DNA of 13,508 nt, from positions 1-13,508 of the forward strand of contig DASXLL010000206.1 of the NCBI GenBank assembly GCA_036496265.1. The letters run 5' to 3'. Origin of the DNA: CAYLLN01 sp036496265 (lineage in GTDB: Bacteria > Planctomycetota > Planctomycetia > Pirellulales > Pirellulaceae). The translations under genes were made by a program, and so were the position numbers. The notes beneath the pieces are model-generated. The model saw only the letters and a list, made by a program, of their open reading frames with translations, did no database searches and was not told the DNA's origin. This document shows positions 7,283 to 13,266 of the stretch, piece after piece (position 1 is the stretch's first letter; each line of letters opens with the position of its first letter).

Positions 7283-7297
7283 ACAATCCGCCACTGC

Positions 7298-8458
7298 TCA
7301 CGCCGCCACTCGCCTTCCCCCAATCACACTTCCACTCACTGCGTCCCAAAATCCACAAACATCATCCAGCCGCAGCCTGATCTGCCCAACGTCGCCCACT
7401 TGGCCGCTCGGCGACAACGCAATGTGCGCCGCTTGCAATTCGGCCTGGTCGATCGCCGATTCTTCGAAGCACACCAACACGCGGCAATCCGTATTGCGGG
7501 TAAATCGCCCGCGCCCCGGCCGGCAAACCAGTTCCAAATCCGTCCGCGCTCGGCGTGAAGTCTCGACGATCCAACCATGGCGATTCAAAAGGGCCGTCAT
7601 TTCGGGGCCGCCAGCCATCTCGTCCGCCAGACGCACCAATAAATCCTGCGTCGATCGACGCGCCAGGCCATTGATGCACCTGGTCAAGCGAATATCGCGT
7701 TGCAAATAACTCACGTTGCCGCCCTGCTTCCATTCCTGCGGCCGGGTCGGCGCCGGCGGGTGCCAGAGATGATAGACGCGGGTCCGATTCAAAATGGATT
7801 TCGTGCGAATGCCCGCGGTCCGCAGTCGCCGGCCAAAATCGTCGTCCTCGCAGCCCCAGCCCAAAAAATTCTCGTCGAAGCCATTCACGCGCTCGAAATC
7901 GTCCCGGGCAATCGCAAAATTCGTGCTCCGCAGAGCCGGCTTCTGCGAGTGTCGGATTAGTCCGTACCACAGCGCCTTGTAGTGCATCTGCCGCAGCTTG
8001 CTCCGCTGGTCTGCCGGCGTCCATTCAACATACGCCGCGCCGCGCACCGCCTGCAGCGTCACATGCTGCGAAACATCATGTTCCAGCCGCACGCAGTAGC
8101 TGCAAGTCACCGCTCCCGGCCGTGCCGCCTGCATATGTTGCTCGACATGATCGGGCGGAATCAAGCAATCGCCGTCGGTGAACAACAGGTGCGGCGCCGA
8201 GCTGTGCCGCGCTCCCTCGTTCCGGCATCGCGCCGCATGAAATTCCGTATGCCGATGCGTCACAAACTGCACCGGAAACTTGGCCTGCTTACCGAACTCC
8301 TCCACTACGCTCGGCGTCTCATCCGTCGAGCCGTCATCGGTTACGACCACTTCGAACGGGCGATCCGTCCGCTGCACGGCAATCGATTCCAGCACCCGGC
8401 GAATATGCCACGGCATCTGGTACGATGTCACGACGATCGCCAACTCAGGCGAGTGCAT
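7298..8458 (-). CDS. Family 2 glycosyltransferase with galactosyltransferase-type C-terminal domain
   Basis: A 386-residue GT-A glycosyltransferase from ATG 8458. An in-frame TTG at 8482 is possible, but GGAAAG lies 7 bases before the ATG and MHSPELAIVVTSYQMP is the expected first strand. Motifs: VVVTDDGSTDET (DDGS at 41-44), the DxD motif TDGDC (94-98), RSTNFAIARDDFERVNGFDE before GWGCEDDDFGRRL (200-212), and YHLWHP (229-234). The GWG-x-ED-x-D signature and the following H-x-x-H are typical of the galactosyltransferase-like C-terminal domain of GT2 proteins. Donor and acceptor are unknown. After about residue 300 comes an extra domain of some 85 residues (LELVCRPGRGRFTRNTDCRVLVCFEE...) that I do not recognise. 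The gene ends with TGA at 7298-7300, followed by a terminator. Confidence 0.85.
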   Translation of the reverse strand: MHSPELAIVVTSYQMPWHIRRVLESIAVQRTDRPFEVVVTDDGSTDETPSVVEEFGKQAKFPVQFVTHRHTEFHAARCRNEGARHSSAPHLLFTDGDCLIPPDHVEQHMQAARPGAVTCSYCVRLEHDVSQHVTLQAVRGAAYVEWTPADQRSKLRQMHYKALWYGLIRHSQKPALRSTNFAIARDDFERVNGFDENFLGWGCEDDDFGRRLRTAGIRTKSILNRTRVYHLWHPPAPTRPQEWKQGGNVSYLQRDIRLTRCINGLARRSTQDLLVRLADEMAGGPEMTALLNRHGWIVETSRRARTDLELVCRPGRGRFTRNTDCRVLVCFEESAIDQAELQAAHIALSPSGQVGDVGQIRLRLDDVCGFWDAVSGSVIGGRRVAA

Positions 8459-8499
8459 CCCAAAATCTTTCCGTGAGGTCAAAAACGCTCAAATACTAG

Positions 8500-8551
8500 C
8501 CCGAAGCGTCAGCGAGGAATCTTTCGCTCGCCCGAAGCGTCAGCGAGGGAA
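8500..8551 (+). repeat. Two copies of the CCCGAAGCGTCAGCGAGG dispersed repeat
   Basis: Copies start at 8500 and 8531 (period 31). Both continue into (G)AATCTT, then CGCTCGCC or CTCACTCGCC. A third copy with one base change lies in frame inside SDR1 (9768-9785). Within copy 1 AGCG and CGCT can pair over a short loop, so it may form hairpins. I recall this string as a very common repeat in planctomycete genomes, often appearing as RSVSEG in predicted proteins. Confidence 0.75.
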
Positions 8552-8710
8552 TCTTCTCACTCGCCCCGAAACCGCCAATCGGCGCGGGATACTACGTGAG
8601 GCCGCCTGCCAGCGTCAACGCGGCTTTCCGACGTTGTCCTCCCTCCGCTAGCGACTGCACGTTGACCAACGACGATTCACAAACTGCAGCAGCGTCCTAG
8701 ACGAATCAAC

Positions 8711-8724
8711 TTTTTCATGAAAAA
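8711..8724. promoter_or_regulatory. Perfect 14-bp palindrome TTTTTCATGAAAAA, possible operator
   Basis: An exact dyad in the divergent intergenic region, 13 bp before a terminator-like hairpin. AT-rich dyads of this type are common repressor sites, but no regulator gene is adjacent, so the role is inferred only from symmetry and position. Confidence 0.35.
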
Positions 8725-8734
8725 TTTGATTTCC

Positions 8735-8758
8735 AGACCGGATTTTGGTCCGGTTTTC
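8735..8758 (+). terminator. Terminator-like hairpin with T-run in a divergent region
   Basis: ACCGGA (8737-8742) pairs with TCCGGT (8749-8754) over a 6-nt loop and is followed by TTTC. Wobble and A-T pairs can extend the stem outward by two. On the plus strand this has the form of a short Rho-independent terminator, yet no recognised plus-strand gene ends before it. It may end a small RNA or act as a leader attenuator. Confidence 0.45.
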
Positions 8759-8860
8759 TCCCGATTTTGCGATGTATCTTCGGGACCAACCGCCTTGCTC
8801 GCTCCCTTAATCAAATCAACAAAAGCTCTCACAGAAACAGAACCTCACAGGCCTTCAGAA

Positions 8861-8877
8861 GCGCTAAAGTTTAGCGC
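8861..8877. promoter_or_regulatory. 17-bp palindrome GCGCTAAAGTTTAGCGC, possible operator
   Basis: Perfect 8-bp arms around a central G, about 130 bp upstream of the start at 9007. An eleven-base part recurs inverted at 8964-8974 (AACTTTAGCGC), so the upstream region holds one full site and one further half-site. This arrangement suits a dimeric regulator or a short palindromic repeat. Confidence 0.4.
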
Positions 8878-9006
8878 CGACCCCGCCAGACCCAATCTTA
8901 TAAAACCCACAGCTGCAAACACTTACGACAATCGCCAAAGCTCTTCGTAATGAAAAAACTTCCAACTTTAGCGCACCAACCGTAGCGCATCCGCCGAGGC
9001 CCACCA

Positions 9007-9561
9007 ATGAAAATATCGCCCTACTTCTACTCGCTCGCCGCCGCGCTCTCATTGACTGCGCCATTAGCCGCGCCCGCCGCCGAAGTCTCCGGGCCCCAGG
9101 TCGGCGATCCACTGCCAAACTTCACGATTCGCGGCGTGTTGGACGACGAAGCCGGCAAAACGATGGACCTGGTCAAAGACGCCGCCGGCCGGCCGCTTGT
9201 CCTCTTCTTCGTTCACGAGCGAACGCGACAGTCCATCGCCCTCGCCCGCCAGGTCCTGGGCGACGCGGCCAATCGCAAATCCAATGGGCTCGAAGCGGGA
9301 CTCGTTTTCCTCACCGCCGATGTCGCCGCGACCGAAGGCTGGATGAAAACCGCGACACTAGCGCTCCCCCGCGGAGTGCCCATCGGCATTTCGCCCGACG
9401 GCCCCTCCGGCCCGCCCGCCTACAATCTCAATCCCAAAGTCATAGCCACCGTCATCATCGCCAAAAACAACCGCGTCGTCGCCAACTTCGCTCTCACGGA
9501 GCCCAGCCTCACCGACGACGCTCCCCTCATCAACTCCGCCATTTCCAAAGCCCTAAAGTAG
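9007..9561 (+). CDS. Exported thioredoxin-fold (redoxin-like) protein lacking cysteines
   Basis: 184 residues from ATG 9007, with GAGG at 8996-8999 (7-base spacing). The N-terminus is a signal peptide (MKISPYFYSLAAALSLTAPLAAPAAE), with likely cleavage near APAAE, so it is exported. The mature part has the layout of the AhpC/TSA-redoxin family: a VGDPLPNFTIRGV start, a GRPLVLFFVHERTRQS strand-loop where active redoxins carry the catalytic cysteine(s), a helix, LVFLTADVA, a GVPIGISPDG segment and a VIATVIIAKNNRVVANF hairpin. There is no cysteine anywhere in the protein, so it cannot be a thiol-disulfide reductase or peroxidase of the usual kind; a binding or structural role is more likely. TAG at 9559-9561 abuts a hairpin repeat. 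It may start the plus-strand run of genes. Confidence 0.7.
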   Translation: MKISPYFYSLAAALSLTAPLAAPAAEVSGPQVGDPLPNFTIRGVLDDEAGKTMDLVKDAAGRPLVLFFVHERTRQSIALARQVLGDAANRKSNGLEAGLVFLTADVAATEGWMKTATLALPRGVPIGISPDGPSGPPAYNLNPKVIATVIIAKNNRVVANFALTEPSLTDDAPLINSAISKALK

Positions 9562-9580
9562 GGTGGGCTGTGCCCACCAT
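9561..9580. repeat. Palindromic repeat GGTGGGC-TGT-GCCCACC after the redoxin-like gene
   Basis: GGTGGGC (9562-9568) and GCCCACC (9572-9578) form a perfect 7-bp stem over a 3-nt loop. The stop codon of the preceding gene (TAG, 9559-9561) runs directly into it. The AGGGTGGGC...GCCCACC string is a dispersed repeat type that I recall from several phyla. No T-run follows, so it is a repeat or mRNA-end stabiliser more than a terminator. Confidence 0.6.
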
Positions 9581-9613
9581 CTGCTTACTCGGCAAAAAAT
9601 GTAAAACAACGCC

Positions 9614-10441
9614 ATGCAACTCAACCTCGACAACCAAATCGCCGTTGTTATCGGCGGGGCCAGCGGCATCGGCTTGGCCATCGCCAAACAATTCGCCAGC
9701 GAAAACTGCCGCGTCGCCATCATCGATAAAAGCGATCAGACTGAAGCCGTTGCCCAAAACATACTAACCCGAAGCGTAAGCGAGGGATCTCCACGTTCTG
9801 CCACCCTCGGCATCCGCTCCGACATCACCGACTACGCCGCCCTCCAATCCGCCGCCGCTCGCGTCACCCAAGAACTCGGCCCGGCGCACCACGTCATCTA
9901 CGCCGCCGGCATGGGCTCCGGAAAGTTTGGCTTTCCCTTCTGGAACCTCCAGCCCGCCGACTGGGACCGCGTCTACCGCGTCAACCTCCTCGGTGCCGTC
10001 CATGCCGCCCACGCTTTCGCCCCCACGTTCGTCGAGCACAAACGCGGCACGATGCTCTTCATCTCCTCCGTCGCCGGTCAGATCGGCTCACAAACCGATC
10101 CACCTTATAGCGCCGCCAAAGGTGGCCTCATCAATTTCGCGATGTGTGCAGCTAAGGACTTCGCTCCCTACGGCGTCCGCGTCAACACGATCTGCCCCGG
10201 CATGGTCCAAACACCTTTGAACCGCGGCGTCTGGCAATCCTGGAACGAAAAACAGCCCACCGACAAGCAACTGACGTACGACGAATGGGGCCTGGCCAAG
10301 GTCCGCCAAATGTGCCCCCTCGGCCAATGGCAAACCCCCGAGCAAATCGCCGCCATGATCGTTTTCCTCTCCTCCGACCGCGCCGCCACCATCACCGGCC
10401 AAACCATCAACATCGACGGCGGCTGGGTCATGCACTGGTAG
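9614..10441 (+). CDS. Short-chain dehydrogenase/reductase (SDR1)
   Basis: 275-residue cytoplasmic NAD(P)-dependent oxidoreductase of the classical SDR family; substrate unknown. Cofactor-binding GGASGIG at 14-20, catalytic Ser152 (ISSVAG), Tyr165 and Lys169 (YSAAKGG), CPGMVQTP after the active site, and the usual end (ITGQTINIDGGW). Asp38 after strand 2 (AIIDKSD) favours NAD(H). The family NNAG motif reads YAAG (96-99), losing the Asn that supports the central sheet in most members; His93 precedes it. Residues ~51-65 (LTRSVSEGSPRSATL) are an insertion encoded by a dispersed repeat, in the loop before the strand leading to DITD. ATG 9614 is the natural start because the Rossmann strand begins at residue 8. 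The Shine-Dalgarno sequence is weak. Confidence 0.88.
   Translation: MQLNLDNQIAVVIGGASGIGLAIAKQFASENCRVAIIDKSDQTEAVAQNILTRSVSEGSPRSATLGIRSDITDYAALQSAAARVTQELGPAHHVIYAAGMGSGKFGFPFWNLQPADWDRVYRVNLLGAVHAAHAFAPTFVEHKRGTMLFISSVAGQIGSQTDPPYSAAKGGLINFAMCAAKDFAPYGVRVNTICPGMVQTPLNRGVWQSWNEKQPTDKQLTYDEWGLAKVRQMCPLGQWQTPEQIAAMIVFLSSDRAATITGQTINIDGGWVMHW
9768..9790 (+). repeat. In-frame copy of the CCCGAAGCGTAAGCGAGG repeat inside SDR1
   Basis: It matches the two intergenic copies at 8500 and 8531 with one substitution (TAAG for TCAG) and continues with GATCT where they have (G)AATCT. It is read as TRSVSEGS and keeps the frame, adding about 15 residues (about 45 bp with its flank) to a surface loop of the SDR fold. 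Confidence 0.8.
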
Positions 10442-10450
10442 GACATGTCG

Positions 10451-10495
10451 GCGAATTATGAATTCGCGCCCGCACACTCGCATGCCATGCGTGAG
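10451..10495. repeat. Two palindromes between SDR1 and the vWA gene
   Basis: GCGAATT (10451-10457) pairs with AATTCGC (10461-10467) over ATG. Next comes an imperfect palindrome around GCATG-c-CATGC (10480-10490), flanked by CTC and GTGAG. The first begins ten bases after the SDR1 stop codon. Neither is followed by a T-run. They may be repeats, mRNA processing sites or operators. Confidence 0.4.
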
Positions 10496-10569
10496 AATGC
10501 GACAATTGCGGAATGCTGGTTCGCGTCGGCAGGGCGATGCGGACCAGTCAGGAAGAGGCGGCACTGGCC

Positions 10570-11928
10570 ATGATCCACGTACGAATTGTCATACGCTTCG
10601 CAGTTTGTGTCTGGGCGTTGGTGGCTATCGCCCGCAGTCAGGACCGCGATGTAGCGACAGAATTCAAAGCGGCCAAAGCGGGTCTTACCTCGCAGATTAA
10701 AGACCGCAAAAAGGAAAATCGCTTTGCCGCCCTCGCCAAGCTTGAAACCTTTCCCACGCCAGAAGCCGCCAAACTGCTCCTCTTTCAGGGCCTCGGCAAC
10801 AAAGACGAGGAAACCAGCCGGGCTGCGTTCGACTCGCTCGCCAAACTGACAGACAATAAAGAAGTTTGCGACTACTTAACGACGACCGTCGCCAAGCAGT
10901 GGAAGCAAGGCAGGCCGCAGCCGGAAAGTCTTGCCGGAATTGCCCTGCTCTTAGCCTCGCCGATTCCGGAAGTTCACGAAGATGCGCTGGTTCTGCTCCG
11001 CGAGGCCGCCGACCGTCCCACGGGCCATAGCAACTTGATTTTGCTCGCCGACGAGCTCGCCAACTGCCGCGGTGATTCAGCCGCAAGGCCCCTGCTTGAG
11101 CTCATCGAAGTGCCGCTGTTCGAGAAAGACTTCGCCTTCCGCCGCGCTGTGGAGCAAGCGCTTTGCAGCGTCCGCTCGAAAATGGCCGCCACCGCGCTGA
11201 TCACGCTGCTGTCCAAAGCCAAGGGCGAAGTGCGGGCCGATATTGTCAAGTTTTTGACTACTATCAGCGGCCAGCAGCTCGGCATCGACGCTGGCGTTTG
11301 GCAAAACTGGTGGAACCAAAACGAAAAGACCTTCCAATTTCCGCCGGAGCAGAAGCCAACGGCGAACAAGAACAACGCCGCCACGCCGCGAATTCAAATG
11401 GGCGGGCCCAACTACTACGGCCTGCCCATCTCGGCCGCGAAGATCATCTTCGTCATCGACACTTCCGGCAGCATGAACGGCCCCCGCATCATCGCCGCCA
11501 AACGCGAGCTCTGCCGCGCCATTCAAGAGCTGCCCGCCACCGTCGAGTTCAACGTCATCGCCTTCAACGGCGGCGTCTATCCCTGGCAGGGCAAATTAAT
11601 ACCCGCGGCCGACGACAGCAAGCAAAGCGCCCTCTATTTCGTGATGGCCCAAACGCTGGGAAACCGTACTGCTTCGTACGACGCCCTCGAAGCGGCCATG
11701 CATTTCGACGGCGAGGCGATTTACTTCCTTACCGATGGGGCCCCCTTCGGCGGCAAAATCACGAGCCCGCCGGACATCATTCGCGCGATCACGCGGCTCA
11801 ACCAGTTCCGCCGCATGACGATCAATTCGCTCGGCATTGGCGTCGGGCCGCCGGGCAACGCCTTCGATTCGTTTCTCTCCACTCTTGCCGACCAAAACTA
11901 CGGAGCCTATGAGCGCGTCGATCAGTAA
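10570..11928 (+). CDS. Exported HEAT-like repeat and von Willebrand factor A domain protein
   Basis: 452 residues from ATG 10570. This start puts a signal peptide first (MIHVRIVIRFAVCVWALVAIARSQ) and has GGAAGAGG 11 bases upstream; ATG 10513 or 10537 would add a polar extension. The N-terminal half (about 30-235) is helical with HEAT-like pairs (RFAALAKLETFPTPEAAKLLL; TSRAAFDSLAKL; PLLELIEVPLFEKDFAFRRAVEQAL). A short Gln/Pro/Asn-rich linker follows, with a WQNWWNQNEKTF motif before it. A vWA domain occupies ~288-452 with an intact metal-ion-dependent adhesion site: DTSGSM at 297-302, a Thr near 367 (RTASYDAL) and TDG at 389-391. This suggests metal-dependent protein binding in the periplasm or at the cell surface; the ligand is unknown. 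Its last 20 bases overlap the start of SDR2. Confidence 0.75.
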   Translation: MIHVRIVIRFAVCVWALVAIARSQDRDVATEFKAAKAGLTSQIKDRKKENRFAALAKLETFPTPEAAKLLLFQGLGNKDEETSRAAFDSLAKLTDNKEVCDYLTTTVAKQWKQGRPQPESLAGIALLLASPIPEVHEDALVLLREAADRPTGHSNLILLADELANCRGDSAARPLLELIEVPLFEKDFAFRRAVEQALCSVRSKMAATALITLLSKAKGEVRADIVKFLTTISGQQLGIDAGVWQNWWNQNEKTFQFPPEQKPTANKNNAATPRIQMGGPNYYGLPISAAKIIFVIDTSGSMNGPRIIAAKRELCRAIQELPATVEFNVIAFNGGVYPWQGKLIPAADDSKQSALYFVMAQTLGNRTASYDALEAAMHFDGEAIYFLTDGAPFGGKITSPPDIIRAITRLNQFRRMTINSLGIGVGPPGNAFDSFLSTLADQNYGAYERVDQ

Positions 11929-12676
11929 AAATCAGCAATCCAACGGTAAAGTAGCCCTTGTCACGGGCGGCGGCACCGGTGTCGGCCGCGCCGCGAGCTT
12001 GCAACTCGCTAAGCGGGGCTTTCATGTCGCCATCAATTATTCCCGCTCGCAGGACGACGCTGAAAGCGCCGCCGCCGCCGTTCACGAGCTTGGCATGAAA
12101 GCTATCACGATTGCTTGCGACGTTTCCAGCGATGAGCACGTCCGCACAATGATCGACCACTGCCGCCGCGAATTTGGCCGGCTCGATTGTGTGGTTAACA
12201 ACGCCGGCATGACCCATTTCGTCAATCACACCGATCTCGAAGCGATGACTGAGGCCCGCTGGGACGAAATTCTCGCGGTCAATCTCAAGGGACCGTTTTT
12301 CGTGGCCCGCGCGGCGATTCCGCTACTTCGCGAAAACGGTGGAGGTTCGATCGTCAACGTCGCTTCGGTCGCGGGCCTGCAAGGCAGCGGCAGCTCCATC
12401 GCTTACGCGGCTTCCAAAGGTGGCCTAATTACGATGACCAAATCGCTCGCCCGAGCCTTCGCCCCCGACATCCGCGTCAACGCCGTCTGCCCCGGCGTCA
12501 TCATCTCCCGCTGGCTCGAAGACCATCAGGATATGGTCCAAGCTGCAATGAAAATCACGCCGCTCAAGCGGGCCTCGTCCACGGACGACATTGCCGATGT
12601 CATCACCTTCCTCGCGTGCGACGCCGGCATGATGACCGGCCAGGCCCTCGTGGTCGATGGCGGTAGAACTATGTAG
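11909..12676 (+). CDS. Short-chain dehydrogenase/reductase (SDR2), 3-oxoacyl-ACP reductase-like
   Basis: 255-residue classical SDR from ATG 11909. An upstream in-frame ATG (11837) would add 24 residues that only mirror the vWA gene in another frame. Cofactor motif TGGGTGVG (19-26), NNAG (97-100), catalytic Ser153, Tyr166 and Lys170 (YAASKGG), CPGVIISRW, and a C-terminal TGQALVVDGG. NYSRSQ after strand 2 (no acid, with Arg) favours NADP(H). The overall length and pattern resemble FabG-type 3-oxoacyl reductases, but many SDRs share them, so the substrate stays open. GGAG (11902-11905) precedes the ATG with a short 3-base spacing. The start lies within the end of the vWA gene (20-bp overlap), which suggests translational coupling. 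The DUF1805 gene follows after 19 bp. Confidence 0.88.
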   Translation: MSASISKNQQSNGKVALVTGGGTGVGRAASLQLAKRGFHVAINYSRSQDDAESAAAAVHELGMKAITIACDVSSDEHVRTMIDHCRREFGRLDCVVNNAGMTHFVNHTDLEAMTEARWDEILAVNLKGPFFVARAAIPLLRENGGGSIVNVASVAGLQGSGSSIAYAASKGGLITMTKSLARAFAPDIRVNAVCPGVIISRWLEDHQDMVQAAMKITPLKRASSTDDIADVITFLACDAGMMTGQALVVDGGRTM

Positions 12677-12695
12677 AGCCGTTCCGGAGTCCCTT

Positions 12696-13034
12696 ATGAC
12701 AGAAAAACTCCCCCGCATCGAACAGCGCGACATGCAATTCCAGAATGGCACAGCGATCGGTCTTAGCCACCGCTGGGTTGGCGGTCAATGCTGCGCCATT
12801 CAGACTGCCGCGGGAATCGTCGGCTGTGGAATTTACGATCTGCACACACCGGCCGAATTCGGACAGGCTATCGCCATTGCCCGCGGCACGCCGGCCAATC
12901 CACTGGCCGAGCCCGAAGATTTGCTCGATGCCAAAATCGTCGGCTGCACGCCGAAAGCCGAATCTTTTGGCATTCGCACCGGAATGAGCGGCCGCGAAGC
13001 CGTCGAGCGGATGCTTTCCGCTGTGCCCGCCTGA
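12696..13034 (+). CDS. DUF1805 (YunC-like) family protein
   Basis: 112 residues from ATG 12696, with GGAG (12686-12689) at 6-base spacing. An in-frame ATG at 12657 lies inside SDR2 and is less likely. The pattern GTAIGLSHRWVGGQCCAIQTAAGIVGCGIYDL, then AIAIARG, EDLLDAKIVGCTPKAESFGI and GMSGREAVERML, is that of the small DUF1805/YunC family, whose biochemical role is not established as far as I know. Four cysteines are present (32, 33, 44, 84); Cys44 in the GCG motif sits where the family commonly has Cys-Gly. It follows SDR2 in the same transcript unit, so a link to that oxidoreductase's pathway is plausible but unproven. Confidence 0.8.
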   Translation: MTEKLPRIEQRDMQFQNGTAIGLSHRWVGGQCCAIQTAAGIVGCGIYDLHTPAEFGQAIAIARGTPANPLAEPEDLLDAKIVGCTPKAESFGIRTGMSGREAVERMLSAVPA

Positions 13035-13074
13035 TTAAGCGGACCGATTGGGCCCTCAATTGACCCAATAAAGG

Positions 13075-13102
13075 CATGCCAATTGCACTTTAGTCTGGCA
13101 TG
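13075..13102. promoter_or_regulatory. Inverted repeat over the start codon of the 44-residue ORF
   Basis: CATGCCA (13075-13081) is complementary to TGGCATG (13096-13102), and the right arm includes the ATG start codon. In RNA a 7-bp stem with a 14-nt loop would hide the start. A second weak stem, ATTGGG (13047-13052) with CCCAAT (13064-13069), lies just upstream after the DUF1805 stop. Both are short, so a regulatory role is speculative. Confidence 0.3.
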
Positions 13103-13234
13103 GAATGGCTGACTTGGTTTCCATCGCTTTATGAAATGCGGGCTGCGCTGGCTGTCGCGTTGTTCATTACGTTGATCTGCCTGCTCCTGGCGGTTCGCCC
13201 ACGCTCCAAATCATCGGATCGAAAGCCCATCTGA
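13100..13234 (+). CDS. Small single-helix membrane protein, 44 residues
   Basis: ATG 13100 to TGA 13232-13234, encoding MEWLTWFPSLYEMRAALAV and onward. It has a short aromatic N-terminus, one strong hydrophobic helix (about residues 15-32, ALAVALFITLICLLLAV) and a basic tail (RPRSKSSDRKPI). By the positive-inside tendency, the C-terminus would face the cytoplasm. I do not recognise a family. It lies 65 bp after the DUF1805 gene in the same direction. No clear Shine-Dalgarno sequence is present, and the start codon falls in an inverted repeat. The clean helix-plus-basic-tail design supports a real gene, but its size keeps confidence moderate. Confidence 0.5.
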   Translation: MEWLTWFPSLYEMRAALAVALFITLICLLLAVRPRSKSSDRKPI

Positions 13235-13266
13235 TTTCACCGCCACCGCTGGGTGCTGTTTCGCTA

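Larger units (their letters stand above)
8459..9006. other. Divergent intergenic region, 548 bp, rich in repeats and palindromes
   Basis: It separates the minus-strand glycosyltransferase (start 8458) from the plus-strand thioredoxin-fold gene (start 9007) and must hold promoters for both. Contents from left to right: two CCCGAAGCGT(C)AGCGAGG copies (8500-8551), a 14-bp palindrome (8711-8724), a terminator-like hairpin (8737-8757), a 17-bp palindrome (8861-8877), a TTATAAAA box (about 8897-8904) and a repeated half-site (8964-8974). Open frames crossing it (8280-8651, 8717-8950) run through these elements and have no homology I recognise, so I do not call them genes. Confidence 0.6.

Noticed and set aside
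8500..8570. Possible CRISPR array from the 31-bp spaced repeats
   Set aside because: Only two copies, the spacer-like part is itself repeat-related, there are no cas genes, and a third copy lies in a coding region.
8280..8651. 123-residue plus frame containing RSVSEE and RQRGN
   Set aside because: It is the antisense of the glycosyltransferase N-terminus continued through the dispersed repeats; the RSVSE words come from the repeat DNA.
8717..8950. 77-residue plus-strand frame in the divergent gap
   Set aside because: It starts inside the palindrome, passes through the terminator-like hairpin and the 17-bp palindrome, and has no ribosome-binding site or recognisable fold.
11837..11908. Upstream ATG extension of SDR2
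   Set aside because: The 24 extra residues lie wholly within the vWA coding sequence and precede the normal SDR N-terminus; ATG 11909 gives standard length.
13047..13069. ATTGGG/CCCAAT stem after the DUF1805 gene as a terminator
   Set aside because: Only 6 bp, AT-containing, with an 11-nt loop and followed by AAAGG, not a T-run.
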